A DNA stretch of 64,000 nt from Malania oleifera (Eukaryota > Streptophyta > Magnoliopsida > Santalales > Ximeniaceae), in NCBI RefSeq assembly GCF_029873635.1, contig NC_080423.1:105505773-105569772 (forward strand). The letters run 5' to 3'. Made by a program: the position numbers and the translations under genes. This document shows, in pieces, positions 35,185 through 48,464 of the stretch; the first letter of the stretch is position 1, and every line of letters begins with the position of its first letter. Below the pieces are notes generated by a model, which was not told the DNA's origin, ran no database searches, and saw only the letters and a list, made by a program, of their open reading frames with translations.

Positions 35185-36170
35185 TAGTCACGAGTACTTG
35201 TGATTATGGTTAAATTCTCCAATTATAAGTAAGATTAGAAGAAAAGAGGATTATAAAGTTCGTTGCAATTTTTATCGCAATTATCAAATTTAGACTAACC
35301 CATTCTTACACATTATACATGTCTCACTTGCATTTATCAAATTAACATGGAACAAATTTTATTGTCCTTAAAATTCTTACATCAAATTGAAATACTATCT
35401 ATGAAATAGCATGCTTTTTTAATTTTTTTTCTTTTACTTTGCTAATATTTTGCCATTATGATCATGGGGTGGAGTACATAGAGCCCAATTAGTGATATTG
35501 TCTCTAATGTGCTTCTTCAAAAAAGTGTTTAGACGTTAATAATTTGTAAAAATTTTATAAATTTGCCCCAACTTAAATAATAGATGTGATGGTCAATGCT
35601 AAATCATGGGAGGAAAAAAAACCGTTGCATAAATGATTGAAGAAAAAGTAAATTCACACGCACGCGTGCATACAGACACACACATAGACAGATTATTTTA
35701 GTTGAATTTTACGCTATTGTAGTTTGATCTTTACACTAATAAAGTATTACAAATCATGAATGACAAGATCTTAAGAATAATTATACTGTCACTTTTCATT
35801 CACAAATCATTTAATTATATCGTTTATAGTTCACACTAATGTAGCATCAAAAGTCACAAGTTAAAAGGTCTTAAGACTTTTTATATGCACACATTTCTTT
35901 CACGAATCATTTTTATCTTTTATATCTTTATATCTCGTGAATCACGAGATCTTAAGACTAGTTTTATGCGCACATCCTTCTCATGAATCATTCATATCTC
36001 TCATATTATTTAATTTTATACTCTTATCGTAGGTCATGAATCACAATATCTTAAGACTAGCTATGCTTACATCATTTTCACGAATCATTTTTATCTTTTA
36101 TATCTAATTTGATTTGCCACTCTGATGTAGTCTTGTAAATGATAAGATCTTAAGACTAGCTATATGTGCA

Positions 36171-36226
<56 letters not shown>

Positions 36227-36800
36227 GTCTGGTGAATCACAAGATCTCTAGGCTGCCTGTGTGCACACTTTCCTTTCACAAATCATTTATATCTTTTGTA
36301 TCTAGTATATACTTTTATCACAAGATCTTAAGATCACTAGCAATATGCAGACTTTCATTCCTTTCATCAACCAGTCATATCTATTCTAATTTACACTAAT
36401 CTAGTTTTCCTTTGCTATAATTCTAGTTTTTAACTTTTTACCTTGATCAATAGTAGGAAAAACGAGATTTAGAAACAAGAAGGTTCAAAATAGATTGAAG
36501 TAATTGAAATTTTAAGGGAAAAAAGTGCTAAAAGGGTGTATGCAAGTGTGTTCATAAGTTGATTCATTTTTGATAGATTTTTTTTAATTATAAAAACACT
36601 AAGTTAGTTTTAACTTTATTAATATTTTCTGTTTTTGTAAATAATTAGATATTTTGAGCAATTGAAAATTTTAACTATAATCTTATACAATAAATTGCAA
36701 AAGCTATAATTAATATTTGCTTATAATTATTCATCACCTCAAACTTCAATGCTTGGTTGTTGTTAAATTATAGGATCTACTTCCAACAACCAACTCCTTT
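35185..36800 (+). repeat. Segmental duplication copy 1, part right of the copia element
   Basis: Phrases such as TACTTGTGATTA.GGTTA, TATCAAATTTAGACTA, CCCCAACTTAAATAAT and GATGTGAYGGTCAA recur in order at about 40485-40985. Others (TATAATTCTAG, CAACTTTTTA) recur at 51330-51640. The shared block therefore predates both insertions. Confidence 0.68.
35750..36390 (+). repeat. Tandem array with an AGATCTTAAGACTAG core, about 100-bp unit, six to seven copies
   Basis: Units centre near 35770, 35875, 35950, 36050, 36150, 36245 and 36325. Each has AATCACAAGATCTTAAGACT, then TATGTGCACAC, TTTCACGAATCATTT and ATCTTTTATATCT. A (TA)n run at 36171-36222 interrupts the array. Confidence 0.8.
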
Positions 36801-37379
36801 AAATTTGTTAGGGTAGGCTCGGTGATAACAGCAGATAAATACTGAAAGAGGTCTTGAGTTTGATTTCTCTTTGAGTTTCCTCGACTTGTTCGAGGGCCGA
36901 CTTCTGCGGGTGTGGTTAGTTCTCCATAGGTTTGGTAAGGAAATAAGAGTCTTGACGACCTCTGCCACCGTAGGGTTCCAATGGTTTCTCCCTAAAATTT
37001 CGTTAAAAAATGTTAACATTCGAACCCACACAATTAACCATTTAATGTTATTCAATTTCAAAAAAGATATCTTGTAACTAAGTATATCAAATCAATCATT
37101 GACTAAGGTGAGGAAAAAAACATACAACATAATTTTTTCAATAAATAATTTTAAAACTTATTCTCACTACCTCCACACCATTTTTTGGCTTGTATAGTAC
37201 AATAAACCCAATCCAAACTTTAAGTCCCATGATAACATGAATTTTTTCATGCCAATTTACATGACCATAAATATTTTCTTTCGACAAATTTAGGCATTTT
37301 TTTACTTTTACATTAGCAAATTTTAATTAATTTTAATATTAATTTAAAACTATCTATTAGAGTTACCTTCTCTAATACT

Positions 37380-37412
<33 letters not shown>

Positions 37413-37959
37413 GATATACACTACACATCCAATAATTATTAAATCCCTATACTTCTTGATTCACACACACATAGAACACTCACATAGACAATTTTGTCAC
37501 ACTTAAAATATTTTAGAGTAAAGAATATATTATTACTTATTTGAGACCATTCATGTGCAATGCATTTGAAAAAAAATGATATAAGGTTTGGTTCATTCCC
37601 ATAATTGGTTATACCTTAACTTAATTAGCTCCCAAGATTTTGACAACCTCTATAATTCACTAACTATAAGAAATGAAATCAATTAAGCATTAACATTGTG
37701 GCAGCTGGTAAGAGTTTATTTGCAACAAAGTAAAATAGTTTGTGTGAAAAACTATATTGCATTTAAATATTTTTAAGCTTATGGATCAAACTAATTGAAT
37801 GTTAGAATTGTGGTGGGAAAATATTTAGACTTAATTTAGTCAAAAATTTATTAATTACTATAAGAAATCAAATTAACAAAACATCATAAATGTGACTTGA
37901 GCTTATTCACAATTATAAATCATTTTTATTCTCTCCATTAAGTTATATAAAAATTGAAA
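36800..37959. other. AT-rich intergenic DNA
   Basis: No gene was recognised. A (TA)n run lies at about 37386-37412. Confidence 0.5.
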
Positions 37960-38092
37960 GTGATTATTGAGTCCACTAACATTTAAAAAAAAAATGTCAT
38001 TCAAGTATAATTAAATTATTTCCATATAAAGGTAATTTTTATTATTTGTATTTCTATATAAAGTACAACTATAAATAGACCTTGACCGCCTT
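37960..38092 (+). repeat. Direct repeat, copy 1 (copy 2 at 39250-39378)
   Basis: TTGAGTCCACTAACATTT, CCATATAAAGGTAATTTTTA and ATAAATAGACCTTGACCGCC are shared nearly exactly with 39250-39378, 1.29 kb away and in the same direction. The block contains a TATAAATAG sequence. Confidence 0.9.
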
Positions 38093-38139
38093 CTTTGTTT
38101 TTTGATTACGTTGGGTTCCGGCGGACTATCCCCTTCGGT

Positions 38140-38535
38140 TAAGAGGAATGTTAATTCGGTTAACCGAAATAACTGATTTAATAATTAATTAAAATTTAAA
38201 TATAAATTAGTATATGTTAATTTGTTAATATGTTAATTAGTATATGCTAATTTGTTTATATGTTAATTTGTTAATATATTAATTAGTATATGTTAATTTG
38301 TTAATATGTTAATTAGTATTTAGTAAAAAAAATCTACAATTATATTTTATTTTTATTAATTAATTTCAAATTAATTCGGTTAAATTCGGTTAACCGAACT
38401 ACTCGAAAAGGTAATTCAGTCGGGTTTGGTTTGGTGAAGCCCCACTATTCGGTCGGTTAGGTTAACAGTTCTCATTAACCGAAAATTTCGATTAATTAAC
38501 CAAATTTGGTCGAACCGACCATTTGTTCACCCCTA
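38140..38535. mobile_element. TTCGGTTAACC-rich MITE, hAT-like termini
   Basis: The right end ACCATTTGTTCACCCCTATA and the left end AGAGGAATGTTAATTCGG resemble the AGGGGTGAACA terminus of the element at 9061-9740. Arms hold many GGTTAACCGAA motifs. An internal minisatellite (38205-38325, unit about 32 bp, TTAATTAGTATATGTTAATT) fills the centre. No clear target duplication was seen. Confidence 0.5.
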
Positions 38536-39249
38536 TAATTGTGTATGAATTATGCTTAAATACATATTTTCATGATATAAATTTAAATAAATAATTAAAT
38601 TACCTCGATGTTTGTCATCTAAAAGGAAAAACATAGCTAAATACATATTTTTATACTAATTAATTAACATTGTCTTTTCATGTTCTATTCTCATTTTTAA
38701 AAAACTTGTTGTATTGTCGTGTCGGTGTCGTGTGTATCCAGATCTCGTGTTTGTATTGGTGTGGGTTTTCAAGCATGATTTTTTCCTTTAAAAATGGCAT
38801 AGCTCGCTTCTACAACTTTGCTCTTGTGGGTTCTAATTTCCCTCATTGATTTTAAGGGAACCCAAATTGTATACTTTACATGTAAATATTTAAAAAAAAA
38901 ATAAAATAAAATGCTTACACCTCCTACAGTGTACCTTATTTTAGCAACAACGCCCTCTTAAAAGGACACTTTAAATCATTGAATTATTTTCTTATTTATA
39001 GAATTTTTTTTGTTATCAACCAATCATTATATTTAACGGACTTAGTCATGAGTATTGCAAACTAATAAATTTGTTTGCATAAAATTACTCTTATATGTTG
39101 AAGAAATAACGTGGTAAGTGAGTATCTATTGTCTTGGATCAATTTCACACGAAGACTAATCCTTGATTTGTCGTGAGGGAGCTATAGGGAAAATCACATC
39201 TTCCCTTGATTTGGCGCTAACTGAGGCATTCAAAGGACTCAACCAAATT

Positions 39250-39378
39250 ATTGAGTCCACTAACATTTTAAAAAAAAATGTCATTCGAGTATAATAAAAT
39301 TATTTCCATATAAAGGTAATTTTTATTATTCATATTTCTATATAAAGTACAACTATAAATAGACCTTGACCGCCCTTT
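39250..39378 (+). repeat. Direct repeat, copy 2 (copy 1 at 37960-38092)
   Basis: About 95 percent alike by eye over the shared 130 bp. It ends at the same CCTTGACCGCC phrase, after which the two copies diverge abruptly. Confidence 0.9.
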
Positions 39379-39539
39379 TACTATGTATTGATGCATGGTT
39401 GGATTAAGATTTTACCACATAATATATTAAAAATATATATCATTTTAAATAATTATGTGCTACTTTATTCATATTAATATTTTGGTATTATGTGATAAAT
39501 ATTTTAAAATGTAATAATATTGATAAGCTCGACAGAATT

Positions 39540-40235
39540 GTGTAGCTCTAATTTTTTTTTTTAAGGGTTTTGATTTTTTTTTTCCCACGGCCACATATAT
39601 GAAAGAAATTTTTTTTTTGGATTTTCAAAAAAAAAAAAAAAAAAAAGCAAGAAAAAGATAGCCAAAAAGCATATCAATAAATAAATTTACTTGTCATTGA
39701 CTTTTGATTTTTCATATAGCTCTTTTTTTTTTAAGGGTTTTGATTTTTTTTTTTTCCCCACAGCCACATATATGAATGAAGTTTTTTGTTGGATTTTCAA
39801 AAAAAAAAAAACGAGAAAAAGATAGCTAAAAAGCATATCAGTAAATAATTTTTTTTTACTTGTCATTGACTTTTGATTTTTCATATTTTTAATCGTATGC
39901 TTCAATAATATTTTCCTTAATAATATTTTATGAATAGAGAAAAATACAATAGAATTTATTTTCTTTTCATTCTTCATTTCGTTTTCTCGCAAATTTTCTA
40001 GATCCAAACAATGCCCTAAGACCAAAAAATCATTTTATCAATTTTTTTAACTTTTCATTGACTTGATTTTTCATATTTTTAATCGTACGCTTCAATAATT
40101 TTTTCCTTTATAATATTTTATGAATAGAGAAAAATACAATAGAATTTATTTTCTTTACATTTCTTCATTTTGTTTTCTCACAAATTTTCTAGATCCAAAC
40201 AATGCCCGAAGACCAAAAAATCATTTAATCCATTG
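39540..40235 (+). repeat. Complex tandem duplications, about 180-bp units
   Basis: One pair (about 39545-39715 and 39722-39890) shares AAGGGTTTTGATTT, CCACATATATGAA.GAA, GGATTTTCAAAA and AAGATAGC.AAAAAGCATAT. A second, overlapping pair (about 39865-40040 and 40055-40235) shares TTTTTAATCGTA.GCTTCAAT, TTTATGAATAGAGAAAAATA and TTCTAGATCCAAACAATGCC. Poly-T and poly-A runs separate the pieces. Confidence 0.85.
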
Positions 40236-41010
40236 TTTGATTTGTCAAAACCTAGAACAAGCTAGTATTAATCATTAGAGAAATTCATGTCACTTGCAGT
40301 TATAAAATGTGGATTGTGTGTGCATAGTAGCCATTCACACGCTACAATATTCAGAATAGGTGGTCACATACAAAGAATGAAACAATTAGTTGCGTGTGCA
40401 CTAAATTAGGCAAGGACTTCTTGTTTTATTTAGGATATTGATATTTGGTGCTTTCTCTGATCTTTTCATTCATTTCGAACTCTACTCAATAGCTACTTGT
40501 GATTAGGGTTAGATTCTCCAATCGAAGGGAAGAAATTAAAAGGGATATTAAAAGTCAATTGCAATGCTAACTTGTAGCAATTAATTATCAAATTTAGACT
40601 AGACATATATGTATGATAAGTTACTTTCATGCATATGGCGCATCTCACTTGCGTAGGTCAAATTCACACTCGCAATAAATGTGACTATTCTTTCTTATAC
40701 CAAATCAAAACACTAGGGTATAGGCATGCGTAATTCTTTTTGAAAATTAAAAAAGGAAAGGAAAAAAGCTTCAATATTTTTTGCCACAGCCCCATTAGGG
40801 CTATTGCCTCCAATGATCTCCCCCAAAAGGTTTAGATATTAATAAATAACAAATGGGTTTATAGATTTTCCCCAACTTAAATAATGTATATAGATGTGAC
40901 AGTCAACGCAAATTATAGAGAAACAAACTCATATGGATTGGTCACATAAAGGATTAAAGGAAATTTGCACGCATGTAGAGAGAGATTCACAAGTCATGGA
41001 TTACATTAAT
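40218..41010 (+). repeat. Segmental duplication copy 2, part left of the LTR stack
   Basis: This is the counterpart of 26010-26202 plus 35185-35720. About 90 bp near 40390-40480 has no partner in copy 1. The block is cut at 41010 by LTR A and continues at 51279. Confidence 0.68.
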
Positions 41011-41263
41011 TGTAAAGACCCAAACCTAGGAAATAATTGAAAGGGAAGGAAAAGCAAGAAAAAGAATAGAGATGGTTTGGTTTAGTACCAAATAGACGAC
41101 AGTTTGAAGTCATCTAGAAAACCATCGACGGTTACAACAACCGAGAGCATTTTAAGTGTCAAATCGTCGACCGTTTCATCAAGTTCAGGAAAACCGTCAA
41201 CGGTTTCCCGCGGGCCAGCTTCTCTATAAATAAGAAGCGAGCTTTTTTTTTTTACGAAAATAT

Positions 41264-41299
<36 letters not shown>

Positions 41300-42417
41300 A
41301 GCTAGGGCTCCAGCTCTCTCTTTCTCTCTCATCCCTCATGTGACTCTCTCTCTCTCTCTCTCCCCCCTGAGCTTACCCGAAGCCTCTCTCGCTCTCCGAT
41401 CATCTTTTTCTCCTCTCTCGGCTTGCCGAATCAGTTCCCACGGCGGTTTCAAAAAGCTAAGGTTTCCATCTTCCGAACGTTTTAGACGTATTTTCATAAA
41501 CAGGTAAGGGGAATAAATTATGTCAGTTTTTTTATTAAATTTAAACCGATTAAACTAGAGTTTATGAAACTAGAAACGTTATACTAGTTGTATTTTAAAA
41601 TCCAACCGATTAAAGTTGAGTATGGGTATGAGGATTATATTATATCAGTTTAATTTCGAAATTTAACCATTTAAAATTGAGTATGTGGATACAGGAACAT
41701 CATATGGTATTTTCTAAATGTAATATACGTATGAAATCGATGGTTTTGGTGGTTATATCCATATTTTGGGAAAACTAAGGTGAGTAGGGCTGATCATCTC
41801 CGTTTTCCTGTAAACTATATATTTTAAGTTAAATTAAAATGGTAAAGGTGATCATACTCTGGGTTTCATTAAAGTATACTGAGTATTATATGATATATGT
41901 TCTCCGGTTAAATTATTAGGGTATGATATAACATTCAATCGTGTGGCATGAGATTAATTCTTCATAATAAACTGATTGTGATTATTGTGGTAGATAAACT
42001 TATATGTTTGGGTGATTTGTTTTGTATGGTTATTCGTGTATTTCACAATATAACGTTAGTAGGCTTAAGGAGTTCGTTATATTGTCATTGATATAAATCG
42101 CAATATAATGTTGGCAAGATATGAGGAGTTCATTATATTGTCATTTGTATAAAGGGGATAAAACGTTGGCAGTGAATGAGGAGGTCGTTTTACTGATTTA
42201 CTATAAATAGATCATTGTGAAAGTGTAACAACTGTCTGTTATGAAGTACGTGTTGGGAATGTTGAGGAGGGATGTTCAGTACGTAGAGGGAATGATGGGG
42301 AGGAATGCCCTGAGAACCATGGGAAGTGAAGTATTTGTGCATTATCCTTTATGTGTGTGAGTACTTGTATGTGAATTAAATGTATTGTAATTGTGGATGT
42401 GATGTGGTATTACGTAT

Positions 42418-44524
42418 TGTCATGCCTCGAACTCGGCAATGGAACCCAGGGTGTGATAATGTAGTGAACCGAAGAATAATGACATTTTTAATAATAAGAG
42501 GGAGAGAAAATAGATACAGAAACAGAAGGAGGTCTGCATTCGTCGACGACATTACATTTTGGGAGATAATATTAAATAATTATAATTTCAAGGAAATTGC
42601 CAGCTTCGTCGATGAACACAGGGTTTAGTCGACAAAGACCTTAAGGATTTCGTCGACGAACATAGGGCCTCGTCGACAAGAAAGTACCGAGAGGGATTTT
42701 GGGATAGCCTGAATTTCGTCGACGAACACAGGGCTTCGTTGACGAATTTAATGAAGAACTCATCGACGAGGTGACGTGTCTCATCGACGAGCCTGGCTGT
42801 ATAAATAGTGGAAAGACGGGATTTTATTCATTTCTCTCACCGCTCTCTCTCTCTTTCCTATGACTCTCTCTCCCTTCTCTCTTCATTTTCCGCCCCACCA
42901 GTCGCCAGATTGACGATCCGAAGCTACCACAATGTTCCTGGCTGAGTTCTCTACGCATCTACCTGAGCGGATCGTCGAAAAATTGGAGTTGGAAATCATC
43001 CCAAATTCAGGGTAGGGTATTTTAGTCTCCTTTTGGCCTTGTGGTAGTTATAAGAAATGATACAGGCAGAAAAATACTGATGTTTAGTTCTGACAAATAT
43101 TGGTTTCAGGGTATTTTGTAGGAGGCCCTGCGAGTATCAGGCTAGAGTACAGTAAGGACTTTTCAGAGATAAGGTAAGGGATATATGTTATGTTAGGAAA
43201 TTTCTAAATATTATGCAATGTATTTATTTACGAAAATTATGTATTACAATATGGTGTGGCTTGAGTATATGTATGTAATATGAGAGTATGTTTTATGAAC
43301 TATAGTTTCATGATTTTATGTATTTCAGTGCTATGATTATGTGAATTACAGTACCATGATTTTACGGATTTTATTACCATGATTATACGAATTACGGATA
43401 CAGTATTATAATTATGTAATTCTAGTACTATGATTTATAGAGTTTGAAGCATGTCATGTTTTCTATTACCATAACATACAGAGTATACAAACAGAGCATT
43501 TACAGAGTATATATATAGACAGTTATACAGAGGTAGCATCGAGATGCTACAGTTACAGTATTTACAGTACAGAAAGAAAGCGTTATGGTAATTTTGAAAA
43601 CATGATGAAAACAATGAAAGAGTATATATGAATATGTATATAATATCAGACCTTGTTGGACCATACAGTTTACAGAACACGGTACCGTAGCTACATGCAG
43701 TATACAGTTTACAGAATGCAACTGCCTATTCAGATAATAGGTTGTAGGTCGATCGTGTAGTGCCCTTGACGTGGACAGACTCCCCATCAGATATGGGTAG
43801 AGGTGGGCAGATCGACCGAGGGATTATAGTGATTTACCTGGTCAGCCAGCCAGTGTAGATCCCGTCTATGGGCCGCACAATCCTGTCATGAGGGGTTAAA
43901 TCATGACATACAGATATCCACAGGGGAAAGTTTACAGTTATTATTATGTATATTCTAATTTACAGAGACAAGGGAATTACTTATGTATGTTAGAAGTATT
44001 TTGAATAGTAACTTAAATACAGATGTGTTAAATGACATGAAAATGGTAATGAATATTATGATTTGAACTGTATTTATAGATCTAGATATACATGATTATA
44101 TGGAAACCGATTTTTTTATGATATGATAACTCATTTGCCACACACTAGTAATAGCATATATCGTCTTACTGAGTGTTGGCTCATCTCAGTGTTGAAACTT
44201 TTTTCAGGTGATCCAGGTAGGTGAGCAGATCAGGCTCGCAAGTAGAGGGGCGTTTGTAGTGCCCTAACAGCAAAGTGAGTACAGTGGAGGGTTTTTGTAT
44301 TTGCCCTAGCTAGTTGAGGGCAATTTTAGGGATTTAGTAACACATGTATATATTCTTTTGGGGAACATGATAGCACTCTGGTATTGTATAGTATGGTATA
44401 TCATTATGTATGGAAATGTTTATTTGTATTATTCTTCTTGCTGCTTAGGATTATGTTATGATATCAGAGTATGATAATTATTACAGTGGAAAAAAAAATC
44501 ATGTTAATTAAGCAGGTCGTTACA
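42418..44524 (+). mobile_element. LTR B: solo-type gypsy LTR in the stack
   Basis: It runs from TGTCATGCCTCGAACTC to GCAGGTCGTTACA, 2.1 kb, in + direction. A palindrome array (42540-42790) precedes the TATA box TATAAATA at 42800-42807. The conserved downstream phrase TACTGAGTGTTGGCTCA (about 44167) also marks related LTRs. The left flank CGTAT pairs not with its own right flank but with CGTAC at 50833, suggesting that B and D are parts of one compound insertion or that a later event separated them. Confidence 0.65.
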
Positions 44525-47454
44525 GATATAGTAACCTAACTTGTCATTGTATCATACAAAACACAAATGATACAATAATGAATGAGGGTTCGATCCCGTG
44601 GGGTTCTCGTACATTCTATACACATTCACATACACGACATATACGCAGTGGAAAAGTTCATTTTATACATACATAGTACCATACCAGAGTCTATATAAAT
44701 AGAGTCTAAGCTCCATAATACAAAACATAACCCAGAGTGTCAGCAAATACCCAAAATGACAACTCTGTTATAGTCCAAGTACTTACACTAGTACCCTACG
44801 CAGTAAACCGACCACCACGCTCTCCACACAAGGACGCTAGTTTCGGTTACTTGAAGGACTTGAAAACACGTACGTACGATAAGGGTGAGGCACCTCTCAG
44901 TAAGGAAGAATCAGGTTATATCAGTGCGTGGCATATGAGTGTTATCATGACATATAATAATATACACAGTTCAGTTCCAGTATTTCCACAAAACTGTTCC
45001 CAACACACACATGATCAAGTAACCCGATGTCGTCACACCCTTCGGCATGAAGCCAACCCGCATTACAAGGAGTTCCCGACACATGGCATAGCCCCAGGCT
45101 CCCGTGGCATCGTACCGGTACATCTGGTGGATCCACACCCTTTGGTGATTAGCTGGTAAGAGGCGATATTTCACGCCCTCGGATATAGAGTCGGACACTC
45201 TTTCACAACCTGGAACAATTCGGAACTCACGTTCATATATCTCATTTTAGCAAATCACAACTCAATGTATGTTCATATAACCGTTCATTCCACACTCATT
45301 TAGTAATCTCAAAATCATGATTTTCAAAATACAGTTTAAAACAAGTCAAGGCACGACCATCTCCATAACACAATATATATGTCACGACCTGCTCATTTTC
45401 CTCATTTGTTTAAATAATATTAATATTAATATCAACGTCATACATCCCAACTCAGCAGGTCACCATCCACCTGGACCCATGGGTACTAGGGATTTAACAG
45501 AATATATAGCAAAAGTCTAAGCAGCAAAAAGCATATAATCATATACATCTCACCATAACATGCATTACAATATACCAGAGTCACTATACCACTGTATTTC
45601 TTTATATATACACCCCAAAAATCATATCTAGGGACATTTCCCACAAAATCTAACTGTCCCTACAAAAACTTACCCTTTGTAGAGGGCAGATAAACAACAC
45701 TAGCTCAGCGGGGCTTTTCCCGCTCTCCTATCTGGGGCTCCTGAAAAGTTTATAAGATTTAGTGGTGAGACACCTCTCAGTAAGGGAAATAAACTAATAC
45801 CAGTGTGTGACAACATGAGTATTCTATGTTCTACATATATCATATATAACATATTCAGTACTGTTTATCAAATCTGGGAAAACATATGTATATCAAAACA
45901 TAGCAGAACATACTGCATTTCATAAGCATATCTCATCTCATATAATAATAATAATAATAACATAAGAACCATCCTGGTAGGTTAGCTGGCTGTTGTCAAG
46001 TATTACCCTCACATGACTGGGTTGTGTGGCCCGAAGGCGGGACCTGACAATGGTTGGCCGACCACTGTCAAGTCAAACAGTAGTCTGTAGGTCCGATGGG
46101 TTTGCTAGACCTGGTCCGTACATCAGGGGCGATCACAGCACACTTCTTTAATAACCACATCGACCATCCAATCTCACACCACTCCATACAGCGGTGTTAA
46201 CACAAATATCATGATCACGAAGACCATGGACACATAACAACGGTACCGTGCAAGTGCTAATCTAGACCAAGCCAACCAGGTTCTGATATCATATAACATA
46301 TACTAAAACTGTGATACATAGATATTTCATATCATTTATTCTCACATAAATCATATCATTTTGCGTATATACGTGTATCATGAAAATCATTGGCCCATAC
46401 GCCGGTATTACGCATTTTATCATAGTTCAGCTCGTACGTCGGCAAAACATAGCACAGCCTGTAACGACCTGCTCCTTTTTCACATATATTTTTTTTTAAA
46501 ATAAATTATCATCACATTATACATCCCAGCTCAGCAGGTCACAATCCACCTGGGCCCGTGGGCACCAGGGATATAACAAAACATACAGCAGAAGCCTACG
46601 CAGCAGAAAGTATAAAATCATATACATCTCATCATATTGTGCATAACACATACCAGAGTCACTACAATTACTATCTCACAGTATATACATCTCAAAAATG
46701 AAATCTAGGGACAACCTCCCACAAAACCTAACTGTCCCTACCAAAAACTTACCCTTCCAAAGATGGCAAACAACTGATCTAGATCAGCGGGGCTTTTCCC
46801 GCTCTCCTATCAGGGGCTCCTGAAAAATGTATAAGATTTAGGGGTGAGACACCTCTCAGTAAGGGAAATAAACTAATACCAGTGTGTGGCAACATGAGTA
46901 TTCTGTGTTCTACATATACCATACATAACATATTCAATACTGTTTATCAAATATGGGAAAACATATGCATATCAACACATAGTAGAATATACTGCATTTT
47001 CATAAACATATTTCATCTCATACATTAATAATAACATAAAACAATCCTGGTAGGTTAGCTGGCTGTTGTCATGTATTACCCCCACATGACTGGGTTGTGT
47101 GGCCCGAAGGCGGGACCTGACAATGGTTGGCCGACCACTGCCAAGTCAAACAGTAGTCTGTAGGTCCGATGGGTCTACCCAGACTGGTCCGTACACCAGG
47201 GGCGATAACAGCACACTTCTTGAAAATAACCACATCGACCATCCAATCTCACACCACTCCGTACAGCGGCGTTAACACAGATATCATGATCACGAAAACC
47301 ATGGACACATAGCAACGGTACCGTGCAAGTGCTAGCCTAGACCAAGCCAACTAGGTTCTGATATCATATACATATACTAAAACCGTGATACATAAATATC
47401 TCATATCATTTATTTTCACATCAATCATATCATTTTACATATATACGCGTATCA

Positions 47455-47715
47455 TGAAAATCATCGGCCCGTACGCCGGTATTACACATTTTAACATAGC
47501 ACGGCCCATACGCCGGCAAATCACATAGCACAGCCCGTACGCTGGCAAACCACATAGCACGGCCCGTACGCCAGCAAATCACATAGCACAGCCCGTACGC
47601 TGGCAAATCACATAGCACGGCCCATACGCCGGCAAATCTCATCCACATAGCACGGTCCATACGCCGGCAAATCACATATACATATAAAAATATCTCGGCC
47701 CGTACGCCGGTTTTC
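47455..47715. repeat. Minisatellite, about 29-bp unit, GTACGCCGGCAAATCACATA
   Basis: About eight units of CACATAGCACGGCCCGTACG-CCGGCAAAT alternate CACGG/CACAG and CGCCGG/CGCTGG variants. C-outer carries the same array, now split at 46400-46459 and 48699-48845 by C-inner. It is part of the LTR, not a CRISPR. Confidence 0.9.
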
Positions 47716-48389
47716 CATCATAGAAATCCATATCGTTCCCATTCCCAAAAAAAAAACAGTATTTCACAACATTTTTATACTCATGCCACACTAAACAAAT
47801 TTTCTACGTATTCAACATATAATCATTTAAACAGTATTTTCCAAATATAAATCATATATATAAATATATTTATTTTTCCTGAAACCAGATGCTATATATA
47901 TATATACATACATTATCTCAAAACAAAACTAGTTTAGTTTATCCCCTTACCTGATTCCTGAAAAGCCCCTAAGAAAATCTTTCCCGTACCCACAAGGTTC
48001 TCAACTCAATACCCTGAAAATGAAAACTCGCAGAATTAAAGTTTAGTATTTTCGTACGTACAACATTTTCTATAACTACCACTAAGTCAAATTCGACTTA
48101 AAAAGTCTTACCTCAACTTAGGGATGATTCCCAACGTTCCCAATCAACACCTTGGAATTGAAAATTTCCAGTATTAAAGTTTAGTATTTTTACGCGTATA
48201 TCACTTTCTTCAACGGTCAAAAATCCAAATATTGAATATAAAGCCTTACCATGGATTTGGGATGAAATCCAACTTCGTTTTTCTGACGATCCGCTCCGGC
48301 AGACTTGTAGAGAACTTCGCCAGGAGCGTCGTGGTGGCTTCGGTTTGTCGATCCGGCGTAAAACTAGCCCGGAATCGAAGAGAGAGAGA

Positions 48390-48395
48390 GAGTCG

Positions 48396-48463
<68 letters not shown>
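48390..48463. repeat. (GA)n microsatellite in C-inner
   Basis: About 35 GA units with small interruptions. An equivalent run in C-outer lies at 49551-49594. On the minus strand it sits in the transcribed leader. Confidence 0.9.

Positions 48464-48464
<1 letters not shown>

Noticed and set aside
44580-44610. GGGTTCGATCCCG resembling a tRNA T-arm
   Set aside because: No matching acceptor, D-arm or anticodon arm around it. It is part of LTR D.
44737-45159. 140-residue open frame
   Set aside because: It lies inside LTR D, and related phrases occur in the other LTRs as non-coding sequence.
47455-47715. Regular repeats spaced like a CRISPR array
   Set aside because: The units are adjacent without unique spacers, vary like a minisatellite, lie inside a plant LTR and recur in its sister LTR.
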